The notes: generated from the sequence alone by a model not told the origin. A DNA stretch of 8,902 nt from Acidobacteriota bacterium (GCA_021818645.1 JAKATS010000222.1:1-8902), one strand, 5' to 3'. Counted from the first letter of the stretch, positions 1 to 7,033 are shown. Numbers and translations: made by a program.

Positions 1-1
1 C

Positions 2-115
2 GAGATCGGCGCCATCCTGCGGCGCGAAAGGTTGTATTCCTCGACCTTGGCCAGCTGGCGGCGGGAGCGCGAGGCGGCCTTAAAGCAAGCCTTTACTAAA
101 CCCCGCGGGCGCTAA
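2..115 (+). pseudogene. IS3-type transposase OrfA, C-terminal remnant
   Basis: An open frame enters from the left edge and gives 37 residues before a TAA at 113-115. It reads EIGAILRRERLYSSTLASWR and continues with RREREAALKQ. This is the familiar segment of IS3-family OrfA (helix-turn-helix helper of the transposase) in which a 'RREGLYSS.L..WRR.R' block follows the HTH. In full-length relatives a basic KRGRK-type stretch and a leucine-zipper helix follow, then OrfB with the DDE catalytic domain. Here the frame stops at 'KPRGR' and no OrfB sequence follows. The upstream part lies outside the window, so it is a remnant at least at its 3' end. It sits beside the broken end of the S53 peptidase gene and probably marks the event that broke it. 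The family call is recognition from memory, not a search result. Confidence 0.6.
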
Positions 116-140
116 CCCACGACCAGCGCACTGGAACCGG

Positions 141-386
141 TCACTCCATACTGACTAGGATCATGCGCGACAGGACCAGGCTCGCCGGCGCCGGGCCGCG
201 GTCGTTGCGCGGACGCGCCCAGGGTGGCGTGTTGCCCGGCAAAATCACCCGATGCGATGCCACTATGGGCTGGGTAATTAATGGCTGAAACTGGACTTTA
301 GCCGTAGAATTAACTGACTGCGCTCCCAGCCCCAGTCCCAGATAAATAATCAACAACCCCAGCGCACCCACACACTCCTTACGCAC
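141..386 (-). pseudogene. Truncated S53 (prokumamolisin-type) peptidase, N-terminal fragment
   Basis: This is a short minus-strand frame of 81 codons. It begins with a signal peptide (MRKECVGALG, then a Leu/Ile/Gly-rich core ending near GLGAQS). It continues into a block resembling the propeptide start of secreted sedolisin-family (S53) proteases of Acidobacteriota: 'ITQPIVASHRVILPGNTPPW', then 'ARPRNDRGPAPASL' and 'SRMILV'. Full-length members run to roughly 500 residues or more, with a Ser-Glu-Asp catalytic domain. Here the similarity ends at about position 155 and a stop comes at 141-143. The propeptide body and the whole protease domain are missing. An in-frame GTG at 392 also exists, but the GTG at 386 is preferred because GGGGGAA (396-402) then lies 9 nt upstream. 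It is very unlikely to encode an active enzyme. The adjacent transposase remnant suggests loss through IS-mediated rearrangement. Confidence 0.6.
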
Positions 387-432
387 TCTCACTGATTCCC
401 CCTTGTGACATCAGCCATGAACCATGCCGGGG

Positions 433-481
433 ATTATACGCCGAATCCGCCGAAATTATAGTGATTAGAATCCGTTCGCAA
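433..481 (-). promoter_or_regulatory. Tandem promoter-like region upstream of the S53 fragment
   Basis: The minus strand carries two perfect TATAAT hexamers (460-455 and 438-433) separated by 16 bp. The distal one has TTGCGA (481-476) 15 bp upstream, a slightly short spacer. The DNA between the boxes contains TTCGGCG twice at a 9-bp period. Both boxes point toward the truncated peptidase gene. Promoter function is inferred from hexamer match and position only. Confidence 0.4.
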
Positions 482-731
482 GAAAGTCATGGAATTTATT
501 TCCATTGGTTTCCACATCTGACACGAGACGGTAACGGGTCCGCTTTTCTTGATTCACCGTTCCCATGTCCGGCCTCGCGAGAATAGGGAAAGGCAGTTCC
601 TATCCACTCCATCCCGCAAAGCGGGAAGGCAGTCCCGGGCCTGCGATCTCGCATTGTTCCGCAACGACTCAGCCGGTGCGTCTGGAACTTGCCAATACTG
701 TTAAAGCGACGATGCTGATTGAAAATCCCTC

Positions 732-765
732 AAAAAAGTTATACCCGGGAAATTCAGAACATAAC
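732..765 (-). terminator. Possible weak terminator after the DinB gene
   Basis: On the minus strand, just past the DinB stop codon, GTTAT (765-761) can pair with ATAAC (742-738), and six T residues (737-732) follow at once. The stem is only 5 bp and AT-rich, with an 18-nt loop, so it would be weak. The call rests on position and the T-run. Confidence 0.25.
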
Positions 766-772
766 ACTGCGG

Positions 773-1285
773 TTACTTCGGCGACCACGGTTCGTCGGCG
801 GAGGGGCCGTAGAGCGCCGGCACCGGCACGCCGAGCAGCCGGAAATACACTCCCAGCTGGGCGGTGTGATGGATCAGGTGGTTGAAATACATCTTGCGGA
901 AGCTGAGCAGGCGGGAGTCGCGGGAAATCAGCTGCTCGCCGAAGCGGAACTCCCAGGGCATTTGCAGATGGGCGTCGGTGGCGCCGGCCAGGGCGGCGCG
1001 GCAGGCGGCGGCGCTCGTTGCCAGCGCCGCCAGGCATTCCGCCCGCGAGGTGAACACCAGCGGCACGTGCGGATGGCGCGGCGCGGCCATGTCCATGCCC
1101 TCGTCCTGCAGGATATAGGCGCCAAACTGCGACAGGGTGGCGCAGTGCATGGCCAGCCGCCCCAGCGGCATGGATTTTTCATGCGGCTTGTAGTCGGAGT
1201 GATCTTCCGGTACGCGCTCGAGCGTGCGGCGGGTATTGGAAATTTCCAGATCGAAATCGGCCAACAGCACTTCCGCATTCGTCAT
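773..1285 (-). CDS. DinB-family protein (putative metal-dependent four-helix enzyme)
   Basis: This encodes 170 residues, the usual size for the DinB/YfiT-like superfamily of cytoplasmic four-helix-bundle proteins. Members hold a divalent metal with three histidines, and some act as thiol-dependent transferases. The visible ligand candidates fit the pattern: H47 in 'LAMHCATL' and H136/H140 in 'FNHLIHHTAQLGVY', followed by 'LLGVPVPALYGPSADE', a C-terminal signature common in the family. The ATG at 1285 is supported by GGGAGA (1300-1295) 9 nt upstream. The gene starts only 29 bp after the stop of the large GH2 gene on the same strand, so the two are probably co-transcribed. The substrate is unknown, and DNA-damage induction, the origin of the family name, should not be assumed. 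Family membership is secure; function is not. Confidence 0.9.
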   Translation of the reverse strand: MTNAEVLLADFDLEISNTRRTLERVPEDHSDYKPHEKSMPLGRLAMHCATLSQFGAYILQDEGMDMAAPRHPHVPLVFTSRAECLAALATSAAACRAALAGATDAHLQMPWEFRFGEQLISRDSRLLSFRKMYFNHLIHHTAQLGVYFRLLGVPVPALYGPSADEPWSPK

Positions 1286-1314
1286 GGCAGTGGTTCTCCC
1301 GGTTCGTACTCATT

Positions 1315-4300
1315 TTATCGGATGTTCAAACCATCCAGCGCCAGCTCGGGGCTTTGCCCGCGGCAGTCTTCGGCCCGCACCCGGACGCGCACCTTGCGGC
1401 TTTCGCCCGGCATCAGGGTCAGGTAGTTATCGTCGAAAAACGCGGGCAAAATCCGGGCATGGTCGCCCTCGCCCCGCACCTGCAAGCGCGCCAGCAGGGC
1501 CGGCGTGGCGGCTTCGTTGCGCAGCGCCGCTGTCAGCCGCCATTGCCCGCCGCCGGCTTGGCGCGCTTGGCGCAGGCTGACCCGCGCCGGGGGCAGGTCG
1601 CGCAGGGCCCGGTAATTTTCCGGCTCCAGGCCGCGCCAGTAAAGGTTCTGCGACACCAGCCGGCCGGATGCGGTGAGCTGCAGCCGCAAAAAGTGCACGG
1701 AGGTAATGCCTGCCGGATAGGGTAGGCGCAGCGTGGGCACGCAGCTGTCTTCCTCGCTGTCGAGCGGAGCGCTTTCGCTCCAGATGCGGCGGCCGGCGAG
1801 GGTGAAAATTTCCGCCCGCGCCGCCAGCCCGATGCGCCGGCCGGCGCTGTAGTTGACCACTTCCATCATGTCGGTGGCGGCGTTCCATTGAATGTGCAGC
1901 GGCTCGCTGGCTTTGCGGCAGCCGTAGTATGCAGCCGGACAGTCGAAAAAATAATCGTAGGTCTGCCAAACGAACGAGGGCCAGCAGCAATGGCTCATCC
2001 AGATCAGCAGTCCCATGCGGTGCGCGCCCTGCGCCTCATACATGGCGCGGTAGCCGTTGTAGCCGATGAGCTGCGCCAGCCAGATCCATTCTTCTTCCCG
2101 CCCGCTGCCGCCATAGGCGTTCTCCAGCAGCCGGAGATAGGCCTGGCCGTTGGCCGCGCCGGCCAGGCAGAAATCGTGCAGTCCCCAGTCGAGGCCCTGC
2201 GGCCAGCGCCCGGCGGCGGGCAGCATGGCGCGCACGCTCTCCGGCGCGGGGATATTGGGCATGCCCATCTCGCTGTGCAGATGCCGGGTCTCGCCTCGGG
2301 TGAAATAAAATTCCAGCGGCATGGCCTGATAGGGGCCGTGGCCGCTGACCGACACATCCGCCGAGCTGGGAATATAGGCCAGGTCGGGATGCAGCTCGCG
2401 CAGGATGGTCTCGATGCCGGCTTCCAGCGGGCGCGGCGGAAAACCCTCGTTGCGCCCGCAGTACAGTCCCATCGAGGCATGATGGCGGATGCGCAGCACC
2501 GTGTCGCGGGCATTGGCGAGAAACATGGCGTCATCTTTGGGGATCGGCCCGTCCCAGGGATTGGCCAGCCAGAAATCCTGCCAGATCATCACTCCCTGGC
2601 GGTCGCAGGCCTCGTAAAATGCGTCTTCTCCGATCTGCCCCACCCAGTTGCGGATCATGGTGAAGTGCATCTGGCGTCGAAATTCCACCGCGGTGTCGTA
2701 CTCGCGGCCGCGGTAGCGCAGCAGCGCTTCGCTGAAGCCCCAGTTGCCGCCGCGCGGAATCAAGCGGCGGCCGTTGATCCAGAGCCGCAGCGCCCCGCCT
2801 TCCTGGCTGCTCGACATCTGCCGCAGCCCGACCTGCAGCGCGCGGGTGTCGCTGAGCGCCTGCCCGGCGTGGGTAAAGCTTAGCTCCAGCCGGTGCAGCG
2901 CCGGCTCGCCGTAGCCTGCCGGCCACCACAGCCGGGGTTGGGAAATGCGCAGCCCGGGAAATTGCCGGGGCGTGAAACGCACCCATTGCCGGGCCTGCGC
3001 GGCCAGGGTTACCGGCTGGGCAAAATGGATCGCCCCCAGCCGGCCGGCGAGGGTACCCGAAATCGCGGCGGCGGAATGGTTCACCACTTCCGCTTCAATG
3101 GTGACTTCGGCCCGAGCCGGAGTATGATCCGGCAGCGTCGTCGTGAGCATGGGATGTTCCACCGTCACCGGGCCCGTGCGCCGCAGATAAACGCGGTTCC
3201 ACAGCCCGGTGTTGCGCCCGCGAATGGTCGGAATCCAGTCCCAGCCGATGGAGGCATGGAAGGTTGGGTTGTCGAGCCCCAGGGCGCCTCCGTTTTTGCC
3301 GGCGCTGGCGAAGGTTTTCTGCTTCGCGCTGCCAGGCGTGTCGTTTTTGAGAATACGCACCGCCAGGGCATTGGCGCCTCCCGCGTTCAGATGCGGCGCC
3401 AGGTCAAAGCGCCCGCGCTGGAAGCCGCCCGCAATGCCGCCCAGATGCCGGCCGTTGCAATAGACCTCCGCTTTCCAGTTCACGCCCTCGAAGTGCAGCC
3501 AGAGATGCTCCCCCGCGGCCAGCGCCGGCGCGGTGAATTCGCTGCGGTACCAGAAGTCGGCATAGAAATAGCTGTCGGAAATGTAGAGCTGGTTCCGGCC
3601 GTAGTTGGGCTCCGGCACCGCGCCCAGGTTGACATGGGCCGCCAGCGCGGTGCCCGGCACTGTGGCCGGCAGCCAGCCGCCCTCCTGCCATTCGGAGCTC
3701 TGGCTGTAAACCGGCTGCGAAAGCGCTGCGCCTGACAGTTTCTGCTCGCCCGCCCGCAGCAGCCTCCAGTCGCCGCCGGAAAGATCTATCTCTTTCCCCT
3801 GGGCTGCGGGCCGCATCGCCGGCCGCGGCACGAAGCCGCCGCGGCCATACACTTCAATCTCGCTCAATATATAACGTCCGTCGGCCGCAGCCGGGCGCGT
3901 CAGCAGCAGCCGCACGTAGCGGCCGGCCGCATTTTTGCCCAGCACGATCGCCTGCTGCCGGGCCGGCGCCGGCAGCGGCGCAAGCGTCTGCCAGCTCCGG
4001 GCATCGTCGGAAACCTGGAGCAGGCCCGCGGCCGCTGGCTGAATCCAGTGCAGATTCACCTTGTCGAAGTTGCAGCGGGCGCCCAGATCCACATGGACCC
4101 ATTCCTCGCCCGAGCCGGCCGGCATCCAGGCGCTGGTGAAGCGGTACGGCCCGCCCACTTCCACCCGCTGCCCCTGGTGAAAGCAGCGGATTTCCCCTAT
4201 CTGATAGCGGAAAAGATTGGCCGCATCGAACTCCACCCGGTAATAGCGCGCGCGCGAAGCTGCCGCAAACGGCAGCCGCGGCGAAAAAATCTGCCCCGGA

Positions 4301-4950
4301 CGCGCGAAACCCTCGGGATAAGGCGCGGGCGATATGGCCTCGGGATCAATCGTCTCCGCCAGTTGCCGCCAGGTGCGGCCGTCATCGGAGGCGGAAATCC
4401 GCAGTATCAACTCCCGCGGCTCGCCCATCGCTGCCACCGTGAACAGCACCTCCATGGCATCCAGAGCCGGCGGCTCGGCGCCCCCGAATTTGAACTGTAG
4501 CCAGGGCCGCGGCCCCTCCAGCGGGGTCACGCTGGTGGGCGCGTGATCGAAGACAAACTCCCGCTCGTCTATCGGCAGCACCCCTCCCATTGAGGTTTCC
4601 ACTTCCAGCCAGGCGGGCAGCCGGTCGTCTACAATGCCGTCGGTCACCAGTTGCGCGGTCAGGTTGTAGTCGTAGCTGCTGGAATGATAGGCCGCGCGCC
4701 GCAGCGCCAGGTTGCGATAGCGCCCGCTGGTGTCGGCCACGTGCGCGGGGCCGAAATATTCGGCCGGATCGCCCGGATAGACGCCCACACCGCGGCTTTG
4801 GCCGGGCCGCGGCTCGGCCGGCTGCATGGCCATCTCTTCGGTCGGGTGGGAAATCTTCGTTTCGCTGAGCAAGGCCGGCGCGGCCGCGCCGGCCCCGGCC
4901 AGGACCATGCCGGTTTGCAGAAATTTGCGGCGGGAAGTGGATCGGGACAT
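1315..4950 (-). CDS. Tat-exported GH2-family glycoside hydrolase with discoidin-like domains (beta-mannosidase / exo-glucosaminidase type)
   Basis: This encodes 1211 residues. The start at 4950 is chosen over an in-frame ATG at 5049 because it places a twin-arginine signal at the N-terminus: S6-R7-R8-K9-F10-L11, a hydrophobic Ala/Gly core, and an AAAPA cleavage region. The upstream 33 codons look non-coding. Domains in order are two discoidin (F5/8 type C)-like sugar-binding domains (about 80-260 and 268-370), the GH2 N-terminal jelly roll (388-593, containing GWDWIPTIRGRNTGLW), an Ig-like domain (594-710), the TIM barrel (711-1013) and a C-terminal beta domain (1014-1211). The likely acid/base is E835 in 'CGRNEG' and the likely nucleophile is E894 in 'HSEMGM'. 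The enzyme should remove terminal beta-linked sugars (mannose or glucosamine type) from glycans outside the cytoplasm by a retaining mechanism. GH2 mannosidases are usually 800-900 residues, so the extra length is the discoidin pair. The exact substrate cannot be read from the sequence. A DinB-family gene follows in the same operon. Confidence 0.9.
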   Translation of the reverse strand: MSRSTSRRKFLQTGMVLAGAGAAAPALLSETKISHPTEEMAMQPAEPRPGQSRGVGVYPGDPAEYFGPAHVADTSGRYRNLALRRAAYHSSSYDYNLTAQLVTDGIVDDRLPAWLEVETSMGGVLPIDEREFVFDHAPTSVTPLEGPRPWLQFKFGGAEPPALDAMEVLFTVAAMGEPRELILRISASDDGRTWRQLAETIDPEAISPAPYPEGFARPGQIFSPRLPFAAASRARYYRVEFDAANLFRYQIGEIRCFHQGQRVEVGGPYRFTSAWMPAGSGEEWVHVDLGARCNFDKVNLHWIQPAAAGLLQVSDDARSWQTLAPLPAPARQQAIVLGKNAAGRYVRLLLTRPAAADGRYILSEIEVYGRGGFVPRPAMRPAAQGKEIDLSGGDWRLLRAGEQKLSGAALSQPVYSQSSEWQEGGWLPATVPGTALAAHVNLGAVPEPNYGRNQLYISDSYFYADFWYRSEFTAPALAAGEHLWLHFEGVNWKAEVYCNGRHLGGIAGGFQRGRFDLAPHLNAGGANALAVRILKNDTPGSAKQKTFASAGKNGGALGLDNPTFHASIGWDWIPTIRGRNTGLWNRVYLRRTGPVTVEHPMLTTTLPDHTPARAEVTIEAEVVNHSAAAISGTLAGRLGAIHFAQPVTLAAQARQWVRFTPRQFPGLRISQPRLWWPAGYGEPALHRLELSFTHAGQALSDTRALQVGLRQMSSSQEGGALRLWINGRRLIPRGGNWGFSEALLRYRGREYDTAVEFRRQMHFTMIRNWVGQIGEDAFYEACDRQGVMIWQDFWLANPWDGPIPKDDAMFLANARDTVLRIRHHASMGLYCGRNEGFPPRPLEAGIETILRELHPDLAYIPSSADVSVSGHGPYQAMPLEFYFTRGETRHLHSEMGMPNIPAPESVRAMLPAAGRWPQGLDWGLHDFCLAGAANGQAYLRLLENAYGGSGREEEWIWLAQLIGYNGYRAMYEAQGAHRMGLLIWMSHCCWPSFVWQTYDYFFDCPAAYYGCRKASEPLHIQWNAATDMMEVVNYSAGRRIGLAARAEIFTLAGRRIWSESAPLDSEEDSCVPTLRLPYPAGITSVHFLRLQLTASGRLVSQNLYWRGLEPENYRALRDLPPARVSLRQARQAGGGQWRLTAALRNEAATPALLARLQVRGEGDHARILPAFFDDNYLTLMPGESRKVRVRVRAEDCRGQSPELALDGLNIR

Positions 4951-4957
4951 GGGCCAA

Positions 4958-4989
4958 AGTGTAGCAGGATGCCCCACATCGCTGGGCAA
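4958..4989 (-). promoter_or_regulatory. Candidate extended -10 promoter of the GH2 gene (leaderless-type spacing)
   Basis: On the minus strand TGCTACACT, an extended -10-like element, ends 7 nt before the ATG at 4950. The TACACT hexamer occupies 4963-4958. A TTGCCC (4989-4984) lies 20 bp upstream, a long spacer that the TG extension could offset. No Shine-Dalgarno-like sequence is visible before the ATG. The spacing would start the transcript at or near the start codon, a leaderless arrangement. This is an inference from motif position. Confidence 0.3.
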
Positions 4990-5139
4990 GGCGTCCCTTT
5001 TTATGCATTGTGGAATCGCCCCAATATCCCTGACCCCTGGGGCCGCCACGCTCCGCGTCGCCGGGGCTCGGGAACTGTGTCGTTGAAATCCCTGTAGTGT
5101 TTCAACCCTCCGTTAAAATCGAGGCGTCTTCCACTACAT

Positions 5140-5530
5140 GCCGTTTTTTGTCACTGTTCTATCTCGTTGCAAATCCAGCCATTTAGCCTGAATTATCATG
5201 TAATTATCATAAAATAATCATAAAATTGTTACGTAATTATCATATTTATATGATAAATCTCGCTGGCTATGAAGTAAGTAATTGAAAAGGAATGATTTAT
5301 TGAGATTTTGGGTAGATTTTACCCGCGATTTGTTTGATGCTAATTAAAGCCTTTGTTATCTTATAGATATCGGGGGGCTCATTGCGGTTCAGTCTTTTCC
5401 CGATTCGGGAATTGTTGCTATCCACTTGATTTTAATGAAGTTATAAGTTGGATAAAATAAGGGTATATTCAATATGTTATATTCAGGGCAGTTACGGGGA
5501 AAAATCAGCGGTTTTTGACTGCTTGTATCT
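5140..5530. other. AT-rich gene-free regulatory region
   Basis: About 390 bp of strongly AT-rich DNA sits between two high-GC genes (GH2 reading left, HTH reading right), with no credible reading frame. It contains the phased 11-bp repeat array (5191-5258) and several small dyads: GGGTA-GATTT-TACCC (5310-5324), TATCT-TAT-AGATA (5357-5369) and TTCCCG-ATT-CGGGAA (5397-5411). It also holds two copies of TATATTCA at a 14-bp period (5464 and 5478). No clear sigma-70 promoter with good spacing was found for the HTH gene. The density of dyads and repeats suggests protein-binding DNA rather than decayed coding sequence. Confidence 0.5.
5191..5258. repeat. Five tandem 11-bp units plus an inverted copy (iteron-like array)
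   Basis: Starting at 5191 the sequence divides exactly into 11-bp units: AATTATCATGT, AATTATCATAA, AATAATCATAA, AATTGTTACGT and AATTATCATAT. The first, second and fifth share the identical 9-bp core AATTATCAT, the third has one change, and the fourth is degenerate. An inverted copy, ATATGATAAAT (5248-5258), follows and forms with the fifth unit a perfect 8-bp inverted repeat, TTATCATA / TATGATAA (5237-5244 and 5249-5256) around TTTA. The 11-bp period, close to one helical turn, puts all units on one face of the DNA. That is typical of cooperative protein binding at iterons, operators, or packaging and partition sites. The binding protein is unknown. Confidence 0.75.
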
Positions 5531-5573
5531 CACTCATTCCGGAGGTTGGTTTTTGCTGTAGTCTCTGCCCGCT

Positions 5574-5589
5574 GCGAATCTAGATTCGC
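5574..5589. promoter_or_regulatory. Perfect 16-bp palindrome, candidate operator of the HTH gene
   Basis: GCGAATCTAGATTCGC is a perfect dyad with two 8-bp arms and no spacer. It ends 72 bp before the ATG of the HTH protein gene. The size and symmetry are typical of a binding site for a dimeric regulator. Autoregulation by the adjacent HTH protein is possible but not demonstrated. Confidence 0.4.
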
Positions 5590-5661
5590 CTCGTCTGATT
5601 GTTTTCCGCCCGTCTCAACCCGCTCTTCGATCGGGTTCAATTCATCGTAGGAATTCCTTCT

Positions 5662-6582
5662 ATGAATTCTATGGAAAATTCCGTTCTGCCCGAATCCACC
5701 CGTTCGGGCGCTTCGCCCAAACCGCCCGAGTTCTTCCTCACGCCCGGCCAGCACCGCTTCCTGGAAACCCTCCAGTACGCCACTAATGACGACTCGGTGG
5801 CTTCCATCTGCCGCGCCGCCGGCATTCATCGCAGCAGCTATTACCGCTGGCAGCGCGAACCGGGTTTTAATCTGGTCATCGGCCGCACCGTCGCCCGTCA
5901 CCTCGCCGTCTCGACCCAGCTCCTGCTCGCCCGCGGCATGAACTCCGCCCTTCAGGGAGACGCCAAGGTCTGGAAGACGATGTTCGCCTTCATGACCTCG
6001 CCCGGCGCGGTCAAAGTCCTCCGCGAGAATCTCGCCGAGCTGGCCCGCGACGCCCAGGAAAACGGGCGCGCCTGCACCATCGCCTGGGACCGCAACCGCA
6101 CCGTCGGCCCGCACCACCAGAAGGAGCGCGAGGATCAGCTCGAATGGCGCCGCAATCTCGACTACATCCGCGACATCGGCGGCGAAGCCCCGCCCTCGGT
6201 CTATGTCGAGCATCCCAGCGGCGAGTTTGACCGGTTGACCAATCTCGAGCCCTACTTCGATCCCCAATCGAAGGAATGGGAGCACTGGAACATGGGCAAA
6301 GGCTATCAGGCGATTGAGTTTCCCGTGGATAACGACACCATGCCGCCCGATCAGCCCGTCATCCCCTCGCCCGCGGGTGAACCCTCCGGCAAGCCGCCTG
6401 CGGCTTCGGGAGAATCCTCGGCGTCGCCTTCTGGTGAATCATCCGCGCCTACGGCTCAGCCGGCGGCTAAATCCGCCGTTCCGGCCTCGCGTCAGCCCGG
6501 CTTTTTATCCCGCCTGCTGCACGTCCGCCGGCAGATCAGCCGCGCCCTCGCCGCGGGCGCGCTGGTGCCCATCCGGGCCTGA
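5662..6582 (+). CDS. Orphan helix-turn-helix protein, phage terminase small-subunit-like (phBC6A51-type)
   Basis: This encodes 306 residues. The ATG at 5662 is chosen because AGGAA (5649-5653) lies 8 nt upstream; a TTG-initiated extension to 5599 has no such support. Residues 22-65 form a helical DNA-binding region, 'LTPGQHRFLETLQ' then 'SVASICRAAGIHRSSYYRWQ'. This resembles the N-terminal HTH of phage terminase small subunits, phBC6A51-like proteins and some transposase HTH domains. Residues 77-131 are predominantly helical (possible oligomerisation) and 150-175 are rich in charge and aromatics. A low-complexity Pro/Ser/Ala/Gly tail follows at 233-277 with a repeated GESSA motif, then a basic end (278-306, 'RLLHVRRQISRAL'). 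No large terminase, portal, integrase or other phage gene is nearby. A repeat array and a palindrome lie directly upstream. A DNA-binding role is likely. Whether it is a domesticated packaging protein or a regulator cannot be told from this window. Confidence 0.75.
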   Translation: MNSMENSVLPESTRSGASPKPPEFFLTPGQHRFLETLQYATNDDSVASICRAAGIHRSSYYRWQREPGFNLVIGRTVARHLAVSTQLLLARGMNSALQGDAKVWKTMFAFMTSPGAVKVLRENLAELARDAQENGRACTIAWDRNRTVGPHHQKEREDQLEWRRNLDYIRDIGGEAPPSVYVEHPSGEFDRLTNLEPYFDPQSKEWEHWNMGKGYQAIEFPVDNDTMPPDQPVIPSPAGEPSGKPPAASGESSASPSGESSAPTAQPAAKSAVPASRQPGFLSRLLHVRRQISRALAAGALVPIRA

Positions 6583-7033
6583 GCCGTCACGGCGGGCGGT
6601 AAGGCCTGGGCTGTCGAGCGGGCTTGTCCCCCGGCTCTCAGCTCCCGCCTCCGCTTCCATCCGTTTGCATCTTGCTGGCGGCCATAATCCGTTCAGCTTT
6701 TGCCTTGCTTCATGACGCAATCCATCTGAACTTCCAACCCGCAGCCTTCGTCTGGCGAAACTGGTGGAATGTCGAATCAATCGCCCTCTTCGCCACCCAC
6801 GCTCGACGTGTGTTTTTATGCCGATCTTTTCTTTCTTCTCACGCCCGTTTTCGTTCCCGGCATCGCGGTTGGCTTCATCCTTCCCGCTTGGTCACCAACA
6901 ATGCGACACTTCCCGATTTTTTCATCTCTCCGCTTTTAAGCCTTGAACGCATTCATTTCCATGCAGTTATCCGTATCCATCCATCCGGAGGGCCTGCACG
7001 AGCGTCGTTGCGCGGGAGCTGCGCTTTTTACTC

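Larger units (their letters stand above)
393..772. other. Intergenic region between the DinB gene and the S53 fragment
   Basis: No convincing gene lies in these 380 bases; short frames here have no recognisable content. The stretch holds the promoter-like elements of the truncated peptidase (433-481), a short perfect hairpin TCCCGC-AAA-GCGGGA (612-626) with no T-run, and a weak terminator-like structure at the DinB end (732-765). Confidence 0.5.

Noticed and set aside
612..626. Hairpin TCCCGC-AAA-GCGGGA as a terminator
   Set aside because: It is short, has no T-run on either strand and is not close to a gene end.
565..1426. Overlapping + strand frames around the DinB gene
   Set aside because: They are opposite to a well-supported DinB gene or have no protein-like features in the remaining part.
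1888..2883. Long + strand open frame (331 codons) and a second one at 2893-3735
   Set aside because: Both lie antisense to the GH2 gene, whose domains and catalytic motifs are clear. They have low-complexity composition without recognisable domains, as expected for shadow frames in high-GC DNA.
4951..5049. Longer start of the GH2 protein at 5049
   Set aside because: The extra 33 residues would place the Tat signal internally; the start at 4950 puts the twin-arginine motif at the N-terminus.
5191..5258. Repeat array as a CRISPR
   Set aside because: Units are 11 bp with no spacers, so it is a tandem or iteron-like array, not a CRISPR.
5546..5650. Possible leader peptide frame ending in the TAG at the HTH ribosome binding site
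   Set aside because: The only start is a TTG directly against GGAGG with no spacing, and the peptide has no attenuator-like codon run.
5530..6285. 251-codon minus-strand frame
   Set aside because: It is antisense to the HTH gene, which has a good ribosome binding site and a recognisable DNA-binding domain.
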